Source: Clostridia bacterium (GTDB lineage: Bacteria > Bacillota > Clostridia > Oscillospirales > Acutalibacteraceae). From it: DNA of 39,881 bases. Position numbers and translations under genes: made by a program. Shown here one piece after another: positions 26,112 through 33,117 of the stretch; the stretch's first letter is position 1; each line of letters starts with the position of its first letter. The stretch is from contig JAFXCH010000035.1 of assembly GCA_017516485.1 (NCBI GenBank), forward strand, positions 1 to 39,881. The letters are read 5' to 3'. Under the pieces are notes generated by a model that made no database searches, was not told the DNA's origin, and worked only from the letters and a program-made list of their open reading frames with translations.

Positions 26112-26966
26112 ATGTATAATTTTTCAATCGGCGTAATCATCGATTCATTCCGACTTCCGATTAAGGATGCAGTCAAGAAGGCTGCTGAGGTCGGTGCACA
26201 GGGTATCCAGGTTTACTCAACAAGAGGTGAAATGGCTCCCGAGAATCTTGATGCTGCAGCACGTGCAGAGTTCAAGAAGCTTGTTGAAGGCAACGGCCTT
26301 GTTATTTCCGCTCTCTGTGGTGACCTTGGTGGCGGCGGATTCAGCTTCGCAGACAGAAATCCCGAGAAGATTGAGAAGTCAAAGAGAATTCTCGACCTTG
26401 CAAAAGAGCTTGGTACAAATGTTGTTACAACACATATCGGTGTTGTTCCCGAGGACGTAAACCACGACAGATATAAGGTTATGCAGGAGGCTTGCTATGA
26501 GCTTTCACGCTATGCCGACGAAATCGGTGCACATTTCGCAATCGAAACAGGCCCCGAAACATCTGCAGTGCTCAAGACATTCCTTGATTCACTCGGCTCA
26601 ACAGGTGTCGGTGTCAACCTTGACCCCGCTAACCTTGTAATGGTTACAGGTGACGACCCCGTAGGTGCAGTTTACAACCTTCAGAAGTATATCGTACATA
26701 CACACGCAAAAGACGGCGTTCAGAATTTTGTTGAAGACCCCGAAATCGTTTACGGACTTAAGAAGAGACCCGTTGATGTTATCGTTACAGGCGATTCTTT
26801 TGACGAAGTACCTCTTGGCGAAGGCAGCGTTCCGTGGGAAGGTTACCTCAAGGCACTTGACGATATCGGTTATAATGGCTTCCTTACAATCGAGCGTGAG
26901 GTCGGCGATAACCCCGAGGCAGATATCCGTAAGGCAGTATCTTTCCTGGAGGGACTTATCAGATAA
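26112..26966 (+). CDS. Sugar phosphate isomerase/epimerase (AP-endonuclease-2-like TIM barrel)
   Basis: The 284-residue TIM barrel starts NFSIGVIIDSFRLPIKDAVKKAAEVGAQGIQVYS. Probable metal ligands are visible in HFAIETGPET, VNLDPANL, IVHTHAKDG and LTIEREVGDN, the usual Glu/Asp/His/Glu set of this family. Members act on sugars or inositols (IolE, UlaE, tagatose or psicose epimerase types), and the exact substrate cannot be read. An AGAGGTG site lies upstream. It overlaps the next isomerase by one base (TAATG), so the two are probably partners in one pathway; nearby AraB and GH51 suggest pentose use, but this is inference. Confidence 0.87.
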   Translation: MYNFSIGVIIDSFRLPIKDAVKKAAEVGAQGIQVYSTRGEMAPENLDAAARAEFKKLVEGNGLVISALCGDLGGGGFSFADRNPEKIEKSKRILDLAKELGTNVVTTHIGVVPEDVNHDRYKVMQEACYELSRYADEIGAHFAIETGPETSAVLKTFLDSLGSTGVGVNLDPANLVMVTGDDPVGAVYNLQKYIVHTHAKDGVQNFVEDPEIVYGLKKRPVDVIVTGDSFDEVPLGEGSVPWEGYLKALDDIGYNGFLTIEREVGDNPEADIRKAVSFLEGLIR

Positions 26967-27826
26967 TGAAATTCTCAGTCAGTTCATACAGCTTTCAGCG
27001 CCTGCTCAACAGCGGCAAGTATACACAGCTTGACCTTATAAACGTTGCAAAGGAAATGGGCTTTGACGGTATCGAGTTTATCGACCTTATGCCGACTGAC
27101 GGTATGAGCGACCTTGAGTATGCCAAAGTTCTCCGTGATGCGGCAGAAAAAGCAGGTATAGAGATTGTAGCTTATACAATCGGTGCAGACTTCCTCAGTG
27201 AAAACGGTTGGGAAGCTGAAGCCCAAAGACTTTTCACGCAGGTTGACGTTGCCGAAGCACTTGGTGCAAAGCTTATGCGTCACGATGCTACAGGCGGATT
27301 TAAGGGTGAGGATGCAAAGTACAAGAGCTTTGACAGTGCATTGCCGATTCTGGCTGACGGTTGCCGTAAGGTGACAGAGTATGCAGCACAGAAAGGCATC
27401 GCCACAATGGTTGAAAATCACGGCTATTTCTGTCAGGATGCCGTAAGAGTTGAGAAGCTTGTGAATAAAGTTGCTCACCCTAATTTCGGCCTTCTTGTCG
27501 ATATGGGTAACTTTATGTGTGCTGATGATGAGCCTGCAAAGGCTGTCGGTACGGTTGCAAAGTATGCAAAGCATGTGCACGCAAAGGATTTCCATAAGAA
27601 GAGCGGTAACGGCCCGAATCCCGGTGACGGATTTTTCCGTACACGCGGCGGCGATTATCTTCGCGGTGCGGTTGTCGGCCACGGTGATGTGCCTGTTTAC
27701 CAGTGCGTTCAGACTCTTAAACGAAGCGGTTACGACGGATATGTAACTATCGAGTTTGAGGGTGTTGAAGACAACGAGTGGGCAATTAAAACAGGCCTCG
27801 CAAACCTGAAAAAATACGCTGAATAA
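26966..27826 (+). CDS. Sugar phosphate isomerase/epimerase, second of pair
   Basis: The 286-residue TIM barrel is of the same broad family as its neighbour but only distantly similar to it (MKFSVSSYSFQRLL, MGFDGIEFIDLMP). Likely metal ligands lie in MVENHGYF, LVDMGNF, HVHAKDFHKKSG and VTIEFEGVED. The GGAGG site lies inside the end of the upstream gene (about 26949-26953). A strong terminator 12 nt downstream ends the operon. The substrate is unknown; relatives include hydroxypyruvate isomerase-like and inosose-type enzymes. Confidence 0.87.
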   Translation: MKFSVSSYSFQRLLNSGKYTQLDLINVAKEMGFDGIEFIDLMPTDGMSDLEYAKVLRDAAEKAGIEIVAYTIGADFLSENGWEAEAQRLFTQVDVAEALGAKLMRHDATGGFKGEDAKYKSFDSALPILADGCRKVTEYAAQKGIATMVENHGYFCQDAVRVEKLVNKVAHPNFGLLVDMGNFMCADDEPAKAVGTVAKYAKHVHAKDFHKKSGNGPNPGDGFFRTRGGDYLRGAVVGHGDVPVYQCVQTLKRSGYDGYVTIEFEGVEDNEWAIKTGLANLKKYAE

Positions 27827-27837
27827 AACAGTAAATA

Positions 27838-27879
27838 AAAAAATCAGTGGTTACTCGTTTGAGTAATCACTGATTTTTT
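27838..27879 (+). terminator. Terminator after the isomerase pair
   Basis: The 14-nt arms ATCAGTGGTTACTC (27843-27856) and GAGTAATCACTGAT (27861-27874) pair with one G-T, have a GTTT loop and are flanked by A-run and T-run. It can also work for the convergent GH3-family gene that ends at 27913. Confidence 0.93.
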
Positions 27880-27912
27880 GTTAAATATCAGATAGAATCA
27901 ACTTTTGTTGAA

Positions 27913-29655
27913 TCAGTCGTCTTTGTGTGCGTTATAGAAATCGATTGTTTCAGAACTTTCTGTAAGAACATGAGAGAAGAAGAATTCCTCACGGGGCTTG
28001 CTGTTGATAACCGTTACGGGCTTGATCTGGTTGAGAACAACACCCTGTGCACGAAGATTCTCTCTGTAATCCCAGTAAGTGTTGGGCTTGAGGAGAAGAA
28101 TTTCGGGACGGCCGAGCATACCCCAACGGATATACTTGAAGTATTTCTCGTTAACTTCCTTGAGCTCATCGTGAAGAACATCAATCATTTCCTGGCGTTT
28201 CTCTTCTGTAATGTCGCCCTTAAGCTCTGTCATCATGCAGTAGCGGGGCGGATTTGTAGAGAAGTCGGGATAGAAGCTGTAGCCGACAAACTCAGTGCCT
28301 GTTCTTTCAAATGTCTTCTTTGCTGCATGGTCAACCATAGCAGTAGAAGTTTTTTCGTTGGCAACATTCATACTCAGGTTCTTTCTGTAAAGGAACTCGA
28401 TAACGGGAGTATCGTTGTACATTCTTGTAACCTGAACAATATCTTCCATACGGTATCTGTAAAGACCTGAGGAGTTGGTAACAACAAGCTCGTACTTTTC
28501 GCCAACCTTGACCTCGTTGAGAAGGAGGGTCTTGGGCGGTACGCTCTCATCCTCTTCGATGTCGTCATTTACAGGAATAAACTCGAAGAAAATGCCGTAG
28601 GGGATAAGCACGCTGTCGTGAACGTTAAGCTCTGTGGGCATTGCAAAGAAGCCTTCAGCAGCTGCATAACCCATATTGTGAATCGGAATATCTTCACCGA
28701 TTGAACGACGAAGTTTCTCGACATAAACCTTGAGGTTGGAGCCGACCATACCGTAAGCGTATGTGAGACCGGGCCATATTCTGGGAGCAATGGGAGTATC
28801 AAAGCCCTTGCGGAACTCGTTGCGGAGGAATTCAGCTCTTTCGGGGTTGGGCTTGAGCTTCTTTTCGTACTCTGCACGGTGCTCGGGTGTTATTTTAACA
28901 TTCGGGTTGATTGTGCCGTGTTCGATATCGTCACAAATCATTTCCCAGTTTTCTTCGAGGTAATCGAACATTGTTGTAACAAGTGTGATAACAACAGAGC
29001 CGATGTAGGTAACCTTTGCCTCCTGAAGAGCAAAACGAAGCTGAAGGTAAGAGGTATCAAGCAGCTCTTCGTGCTCGGGGTAGAGGAGAGAAAGGGGAGA
29101 TGTACAGAAGAACTTTGTGATGGGCTTGAGGTAAGTCAGCGGAACCTGACCTGCACCGTTGCACATCTTGCCGTCTTCAAGTTTGTGACCTGTAAGGATA
29201 AGAACTATCGGGCCGAGCTGTGCAGGCATCTTCTTACCCATCTTCTCCTTAAGGTGACGGGCTGTAACGGAAGTTGTACAGGAGAAGCCTATACACTGCA
29301 TATTCCAGATGTCAAAGATTGACTTGGGCAGAATCTTCGGCTTGCCGACACTGCCTGATGATGAGCAGTAGCGGACGTTGTAGCCCTTGTACATAATATT
29401 CTTTTCTTTGTTGAGAATCATACGGTCTACGAGCGGATCGTAGTCAGCGTAGGTTGTAAGCGGAACCTTTGAGCGGAAATCATCCATACTGTGAATGTCA
29501 GCAAAATTAAACTTCTTGCCGAGCTCACAGTTTTTGTTCTTGCGGATAATTCTTTTGAGGAGTTTTTCCTGGTCCTGCATGGGCTTCTTTGTGCTGCGCT
29601 CGATTTTATTGAGTGTAACATTACCAATCAGGATACCGATATCCGAAAAAGCCAT
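27913..29655 (-). CDS. GH3-family (plant auxin-conjugase-like) acyl-adenylating enzyme
   Basis: The 580-residue protein matches the GH3 family of the ANL superfamily, best known from plants, where members join jasmonate or auxin to amino acids through an acyl-AMP. Visible motifs are the phosphate loop SSSGSVGKPK at about 98-107, the AYGMVGSNL segment and the family hallmark LVVTNSSGLYRYRMEDIVQV near 405-425. In this organism it presumably activates a carboxylic acid with ATP; substrate and amine acceptor are unknown. The start at 29655 was chosen for AAGGAAG 7 nt upstream; the in-frame ATG at 29724 has no such site. It is single-gene, with its own leader hairpin. Confidence 0.88.
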   Translation of the reverse strand: MAFSDIGILIGNVTLNKIERSTKKPMQDQEKLLKRIIRKNKNCELGKKFNFADIHSMDDFRSKVPLTTYADYDPLVDRMILNKEKNIMYKGYNVRYCSSSGSVGKPKILPKSIFDIWNMQCIGFSCTTSVTARHLKEKMGKKMPAQLGPIVLILTGHKLEDGKMCNGAGQVPLTYLKPITKFFCTSPLSLLYPEHEELLDTSYLQLRFALQEAKVTYIGSVVITLVTTMFDYLEENWEMICDDIEHGTINPNVKITPEHRAEYEKKLKPNPERAEFLRNEFRKGFDTPIAPRIWPGLTYAYGMVGSNLKVYVEKLRRSIGEDIPIHNMGYAAAEGFFAMPTELNVHDSVLIPYGIFFEFIPVNDDIEEDESVPPKTLLLNEVKVGEKYELVVTNSSGLYRYRMEDIVQVTRMYNDTPVIEFLYRKNLSMNVANEKTSTAMVDHAAKKTFERTGTEFVGYSFYPDFSTNPPRYCMMTELKGDITEEKRQEMIDVLHDELKEVNEKYFKYIRWGMLGRPEILLLKPNTYWDYRENLRAQGVVLNQIKPVTVINSKPREEFFFSHVLTESSETIDFYNAHKDD

Positions 29656-29688
29656 AGTGCACTTCCTTCTTGTAAAATAGATTTTCTG

Positions 29689-29716
29689 AAATATATCAGC
29701 ATAAGCCGATATATTT
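29689..29716 (-). other. Leader hairpin of the GH3-family gene
   Basis: On the minus strand AAATATATCGGC pairs with GCTGATATATTT (12 bp, one G-U) around a TTAT loop, 34 nt before the start codon. A -10 box TATAAT is at 29738-29733, but no good -35 is seen. The near-perfect symmetry could equally be a protein-binding operator just downstream of the start of transcription. Confidence 0.5.
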
Positions 29717-29824
29717 TGACTCATACCCTAATATTATATCATATTTCAAAAAAATATATTTCCTAAAAAGAAAAATAAAAACGAAAATGAACGGAAAATG
29801 AACAAATATATTACAATTAGGTAA

Positions 29825-29859
29825 CAAAAAACCGATGCACCTTAAAGTACATCGGTTTT
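29825..29859 (-). terminator. Terminator after the zinc-ribbon protein gene
   Basis: On the minus strand AAAACCGATG pairs with CATCGGTTTT around an inner TAC/GTG pairing, ending in six T at 29830-29825. It lies 38 nt after the stop codon at 29898. Confidence 0.88.
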
Positions 29860-29897
29860 GCGTCAAAGAAATCTGATTGGATTTTTACGGTTACAGT

Positions 29898-31169
29898 TTA
29901 TCTCTTTTCGTACTCGTAAACTGTTTTTGCGTATATTTCTCCGTCAGAGTAGGAAATTTCTTCTTCAAGTAAGCCGTTTTCGTTGTAGTTGGCTTCTTTT
30001 GTCAATTCTTTGTCTGCATCAAAAGTCTTTTCATAGGTTATTTTTTTGCCTTTGAAGCCGTATTCGCAGAAGCCGATTGATTCGTCATCTTCGTCAAATA
30101 CTTCGAGTGTGATGCTGTCGTCTTCCTCTTCGTCTACTTCTGCGTATCTTACTTTTTCTCCGTCTTCATACCATGTTATAGAGGTAGGTACATTGTTCTT
30201 GTTGCGTTCATAGACGGTTTTATAGCTTTCGTCATAGTCATCATAGTTGTATTCAATGACTGACTCGATTAAGTAACCTGCTTTATTGTATTCATTTGTT
30301 GTGCTGTATGTCAGCTCGAAATCATCGTCCTCATCTTCGCGCTCATAGTCCTTTTGCTCGATGAGATTGATGCCGTCATAAATAAAAATTGACCTGCTGT
30401 ATGTATCTTCGATTTCAGTTACACTGTAGCCGTCATCATTGATGTAACAGTGGTATTTCTTGTTTAATTCACCGTCGGTTTTTGTTGTTACGGTGAACTC
30501 ATCTTTGCTTTCGTATACGACTTCGATTGTTTGTTTTTCACCGTCATCGCTTTTTTTGCTGCCCTTACCGACCTGCTTGCCGTCCTCTTTTTCGTACTCA
30601 ATATCGATTGAATAGCTTTCGTCTTCGGTTTCTTCTTTGAGGCTGATGATTTTGTTATCATCATCAAGCTCAAATACAATTGAGTCATCCTCGTATGTTG
30701 CTTCAAGAGGGAACATAAACTTGCCGTAAAGAACCATCTTGTATGTTGAATCGATTTCGCCGTCTTCATCATAAGAATACTGTGTCATTGTGCTCATATA
30801 GTACTTTTTGTTGCCGAACATAAAGAATGCGCCTACAGCAATGGCTGCTGCAACGATAACAGCAATAATGGGTACAATGATTTTTGCTTTCTTGCCCTTT
30901 TTCTTGGCAGGTGCAGGAGCGTTATCTGCAGCAGGAGCATAACTGAATGCTTCGGGTGCAGGTGAATAGACAGGTGTAACAGGCTCCAGAACAACGGGTG
31001 CAACAGGCTCCTGAACAACAGGTGCAACAGGTTCCAGAACAACGGGTGCAACAGGCTCCTGAACAACGGGTGCAACAGGTTCCTGAACAACGGGTGCAAC
31101 GGGTGCTCCGCAGGTGGTACAGAACTTACTGCCGTCGTTTAATTGACTTCCGCATTTTTGACAGAACAT
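29898..31169 (-). CDS. Zinc-ribbon membrane protein with PVAPVVQE repeats and acidic repeat domain
   Basis: The 423-residue protein starts with a zinc ribbon, MFCQKCGSQLNDGSKFCTTCG (C3, C6, C17, C20). Five exact-length PVAPVVQE/PVAPVVLE octamers follow (23-62), then a Pro/Ala stretch, a basic patch and one membrane helix (KIIVPIIAVIVAAAIAVGAFFMF, about 93-115). The large C-terminal part is very acidic and strand-rich, with YD-like repeats (for example NEYNKAGYLIESVIEYNYDDYD and ANYNENGLLEEEISYSDG). The zinc ribbon should be inside and the repeats outside. ATG 31169 was chosen for its AAGGAGG site. Architecture is clear; function is unknown. Confidence 0.82.
   Translation of the reverse strand: MFCQKCGSQLNDGSKFCTTCGAPVAPVVQEPVAPVVQEPVAPVVLEPVAPVVQEPVAPVVLEPVTPVYSPAPEAFSYAPAADNAPAPAKKKGKKAKIIVPIIAVIVAAAIAVGAFFMFGNKKYYMSTMTQYSYDEDGEIDSTYKMVLYGKFMFPLEATYEDDSIVFELDDDNKIISLKEETEDESYSIDIEYEKEDGKQVGKGSKKSDDGEKQTIEVVYESKDEFTVTTKTDGELNKKYHCYINDDGYSVTEIEDTYSRSIFIYDGINLIEQKDYEREDEDDDFELTYSTTNEYNKAGYLIESVIEYNYDDYDESYKTVYERNKNNVPTSITWYEDGEKVRYAEVDEEEDDSITLEVFDEDDESIGFCEYGFKGKKITYEKTFDADKELTKEANYNENGLLEEEISYSDGEIYAKTVYEYEKR
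30984..31103 (-). repeat. 24-bp in-frame tandem repeat (five units)
   Basis: Five consecutive 24-bp units encode PVAPVVQE or PVAPVVLE within the zinc-ribbon protein. The units are nearly identical at DNA level, so copy number is probably variable between strains. A sixth, degenerate unit (PVTPVYSP) follows. Confidence 0.9.
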
Positions 31170-31202
31170 ATCAATATCCTCCTTGAATATTGCTTTTTCA
31201 TT

Positions 31203-31231
31203 ATTGTACTTTATTTGTGCGATTTTGTCAA
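31203..31231 (-). promoter_or_regulatory. Sigma-A promoter for the zinc-ribbon protein gene
   Basis: On the minus strand a perfect -35 TTGACA (31231-31226) and -10 TACAAT (31208-31203) are 17 nt apart, giving a leader of about 28 nt. Confidence 0.85.
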
Positions 31232-31266
31232 ATAAACAGGAAAATAAAAAGTCACAACTACGGGTA

Positions 31267-31300
31267 TAAAAAATACCGGGCATCCGTACGGATACCCGGC
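31267..31300 (-). terminator. Terminator after gdhA
   Basis: On the minus strand GCCGGGTATCCG pairs with CGGATGCCCGGT, followed by a T-rich run at 31273-31267. It lies 10 nt after the gdhA stop codon. Confidence 0.88.
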
Positions 31301-31310
31301 TGAATTTTAT

Positions 31311-32654
31311 TTAGATAAGGCCCTGTGCCATCATAGCGTCGGCAACCTTCTGGAAGCCTGCGATGTTTGCACCTGCAACAAGGTCGTAACCGAAGCCGTA
31401 AGCTTCAGCTGCTGCTGCAGAGGAATCGTGGATGTTCTTCATAATCTGCTTGAGCTTTGAGTCAACCTCTTCTGCTGTCCAGCTGTAACGCATTGAGTTC
31501 TGGCTCATTTCAAGTGCAGATGTTGCAACGCCACCTGCGTTTACTGCCTTTGAGGGAGCAACTGCCTTGCAGTTTTCCTTGAGGTACTCGAGAGCATCGT
31601 TTGTTGTGGGCATATTTGCAACCTCGATGTAGTAGGGTACACCGTTTGCAACAAGCTTCTCAGCCTCAGCCATATTGATTTCGTTCTGAGTTGCGCAGGG
31701 CATTGCGATGTCAACCTTAACGCCCCAGGGCTTCTCGCCTGCGTGGAATTCAGCACCGAACTTGTCAGCATAATCCTGAACCTTGTCACGGCCTGAAGCA
31801 CGCATCTCAAGCATATATTCAATCTTCTCGTCTGTGTTTATACCGTCTGCATCGTAAACGTAGCCGTCGGGACCGGAGATTGTAACAACCTTACCGCCGA
31901 GCTCAGCAATCTTCTTTGCAGCGCCCCATGCAACGTTACCGAAGCCGGAGAGAGCAACAGTCTTGCCCTTGATGTCTTCGCCGAAGTGCTTGAGCATCTC
32001 TACTGCGTAGTATGTTGCGCCAAAGCCTGTAGCCTCGGGACGGATAAGAGAGCCGCCGTAGGAGAGACCCTTACCTGTGAGAACACCGTTCTCAAATACG
32101 CCCTTGATACGCTTGTACTGGCCGTAGAGGTAGCCGATTTCTCTGCCGCCTACACCGATATCGCCTGCAGGAACGTCAATGTCGGGACCGATGTGTCTGT
32201 AAAGCTCTGTCATGAAAGCCTGGCAGAAACGCATAATCTCTGCATCGCTCTTGCCTCTGGGGTCGAAGTCGGAGCCGCCCTTTGCGCCGCCGATGGGAAG
32301 ACCTGTAAGGCTGTTCTTGAAGGTCTGCTCGAAGCCGAGGAACTTCATAATACCGCTGTATACGGAAGGATGGAAGCGAAGGCCGCCCTTGTAGGGGCCG
32401 ATAGCGCCGTTAAACTGTACACGGTAGCCTGTGTTTACGTTTACCTTGCCGCTGTCGTCAACCCAAGTTACGCGGAATGTGATCATTCTTTCGGGCTCGA
32501 CCATTCTCTCGAGGAGTGAGTACTTCTCATACTCGGGGTGATTATCGATAACGGGCTTGAGTGATGTGAGAACCTCTGTTACGGTCTGTACGAACTCGGG
32601 CTCGTTTGCGTGCTTTGCAGCAACGTCTGCTATTACTCTGTCTACATAGTTCAT
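31311..32654 (-). CDS. gdhA: Glutamate dehydrogenase, hexameric, probably NADP-dependent
   Basis: The 447-residue enzyme joins ammonium to 2-oxoglutarate to make glutamate. The catalytic region GGLRFHPSV...LPIGGAKGGSDFDP carries the conserved lysines, and VPAGDIGVGGREIGYLYGQYKR is typical of the roughly 450-residue small hexameric class. The nucleotide-binding fold begins at VALSGFGNVAWGAA (about 230). NADP rather than NAD use is inferred from the class. A GGAGA site precedes the ATG. It is divergent from glutamine synthetase glnN across about 460 bp, pairing the two ammonium-assimilation enzymes. Confidence 0.97.
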   Translation of the reverse strand: MNYVDRVIADVAAKHANEPEFVQTVTEVLTSLKPVIDNHPEYEKYSLLERMVEPERMITFRVTWVDDSGKVNVNTGYRVQFNGAIGPYKGGLRFHPSVYSGIMKFLGFEQTFKNSLTGLPIGGAKGGSDFDPRGKSDAEIMRFCQAFMTELYRHIGPDIDVPAGDIGVGGREIGYLYGQYKRIKGVFENGVLTGKGLSYGGSLIRPEATGFGATYYAVEMLKHFGEDIKGKTVALSGFGNVAWGAAKKIAELGGKVVTISGPDGYVYDADGINTDEKIEYMLEMRASGRDKVQDYADKFGAEFHAGEKPWGVKVDIAMPCATQNEINMAEAEKLVANGVPYYIEVANMPTTNDALEYLKENCKAVAPSKAVNAGGVATSALEMSQNSMRYSWTAEEVDSKLKQIMKNIHDSSAAAAEAYGFGYDLVAGANIAGFQKVADAMMAQGLI

Positions 32655-32710
32655 GGTACATTTCTCCGTTAAATAAGATTTGCGAGTTTATATATAACGC
32701 AATGTAAGAA

Positions 32711-32739
32711 ATTATAATGCGGCTTGCAAAAAAATGCAA
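32711..32739 (-). promoter_or_regulatory. gdhA promoter
   Basis: On the minus strand -35 TTGCAT (32739-32734) and a perfect -10 TATAAT (32716-32711) have 17-nt spacing. The -35 and spacer are covered by an inverted repeat CTTGCA-N6-TGCAAG (32723-32740), so a regulator binding there would compete with RNA polymerase. Confidence 0.75.
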
Positions 32740-32879
32740 GATTTTTTTTGAGAAATTTCATTTTTATTTCATTTTTGGTGAAAAAGAAAGGTTTTCACAC
32801 CTAAAATATGCAAGATGTGTGCAAAATGTGCAAGAAAAATTACATAGCCCAAAACAATTTTGCAAGTTTTCTTGCAAAA
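32723..32879. promoter_or_regulatory. TGCAAG motif cluster between gdhA and glnN
   Basis: Within about 157 bp are six exact TGCAAG/CTTGCA sites: 32723 (reverse), 32735, 32809, 32829, 32861 and 32871 (reverse), plus a TGCAAA at 32820. The last two form a perfect 9-bp inverted repeat TTTTGCAAG-TTTT-CTTGCAAAA. The sites at 32809, 32820 and 32829 are direct repeats spaced about one helical turn. The pattern looks like operator sites for a regulator of nitrogen assimilation. It does not match the GlnR/TnrA consensus TGTNA-N7-TNACA. The rest of the gap (32880-33040) is AT-rich, with one weak GGCG...CGCC stem at about 33000-33024. Confidence 0.55.
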
Positions 32880-33040
32880 GCATAATGCTATGCAATATTG
32901 AAAAACGGGTATTTTCAGTCGGTGCGTCTGAAAGCAAATAACGGAAGATAAAATGCAATTAATATATTATATAAAAATACCAAAACCTTAACATACAAGG
33001 CGGCTTTTGCTTGTATATACGCCGAAATTTTTATATTTAA

Positions 33041-33069
33041 TTGAAATACATTCTGCTTTGTGATAAAAT
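33041..33069 (+). promoter_or_regulatory. glnN promoter
   Basis: TTGAAA (33041-33046) and TAAAAT (33064-33069) are 17 nt apart, predicting a transcript start near 33076 and a short leader before the ATG at 33118. Confidence 0.65.
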
Positions 33070-33117
33070 TGCAGATGTATTTTTATGCTACTTGAAAGAA
33101 AGGTACGGTGCTTTCTT

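Noticed and set aside
26984-27682. 232-residue minus-strand frame
   Set aside because: It is a shadow of the second isomerase gene; Cys/His-rich random-looking product.
32723-32879. GlnR/TnrA binding sites
   Set aside because: No match to TGTNA-N7-TNACA was found; the repeated motif is TGCAAG instead.
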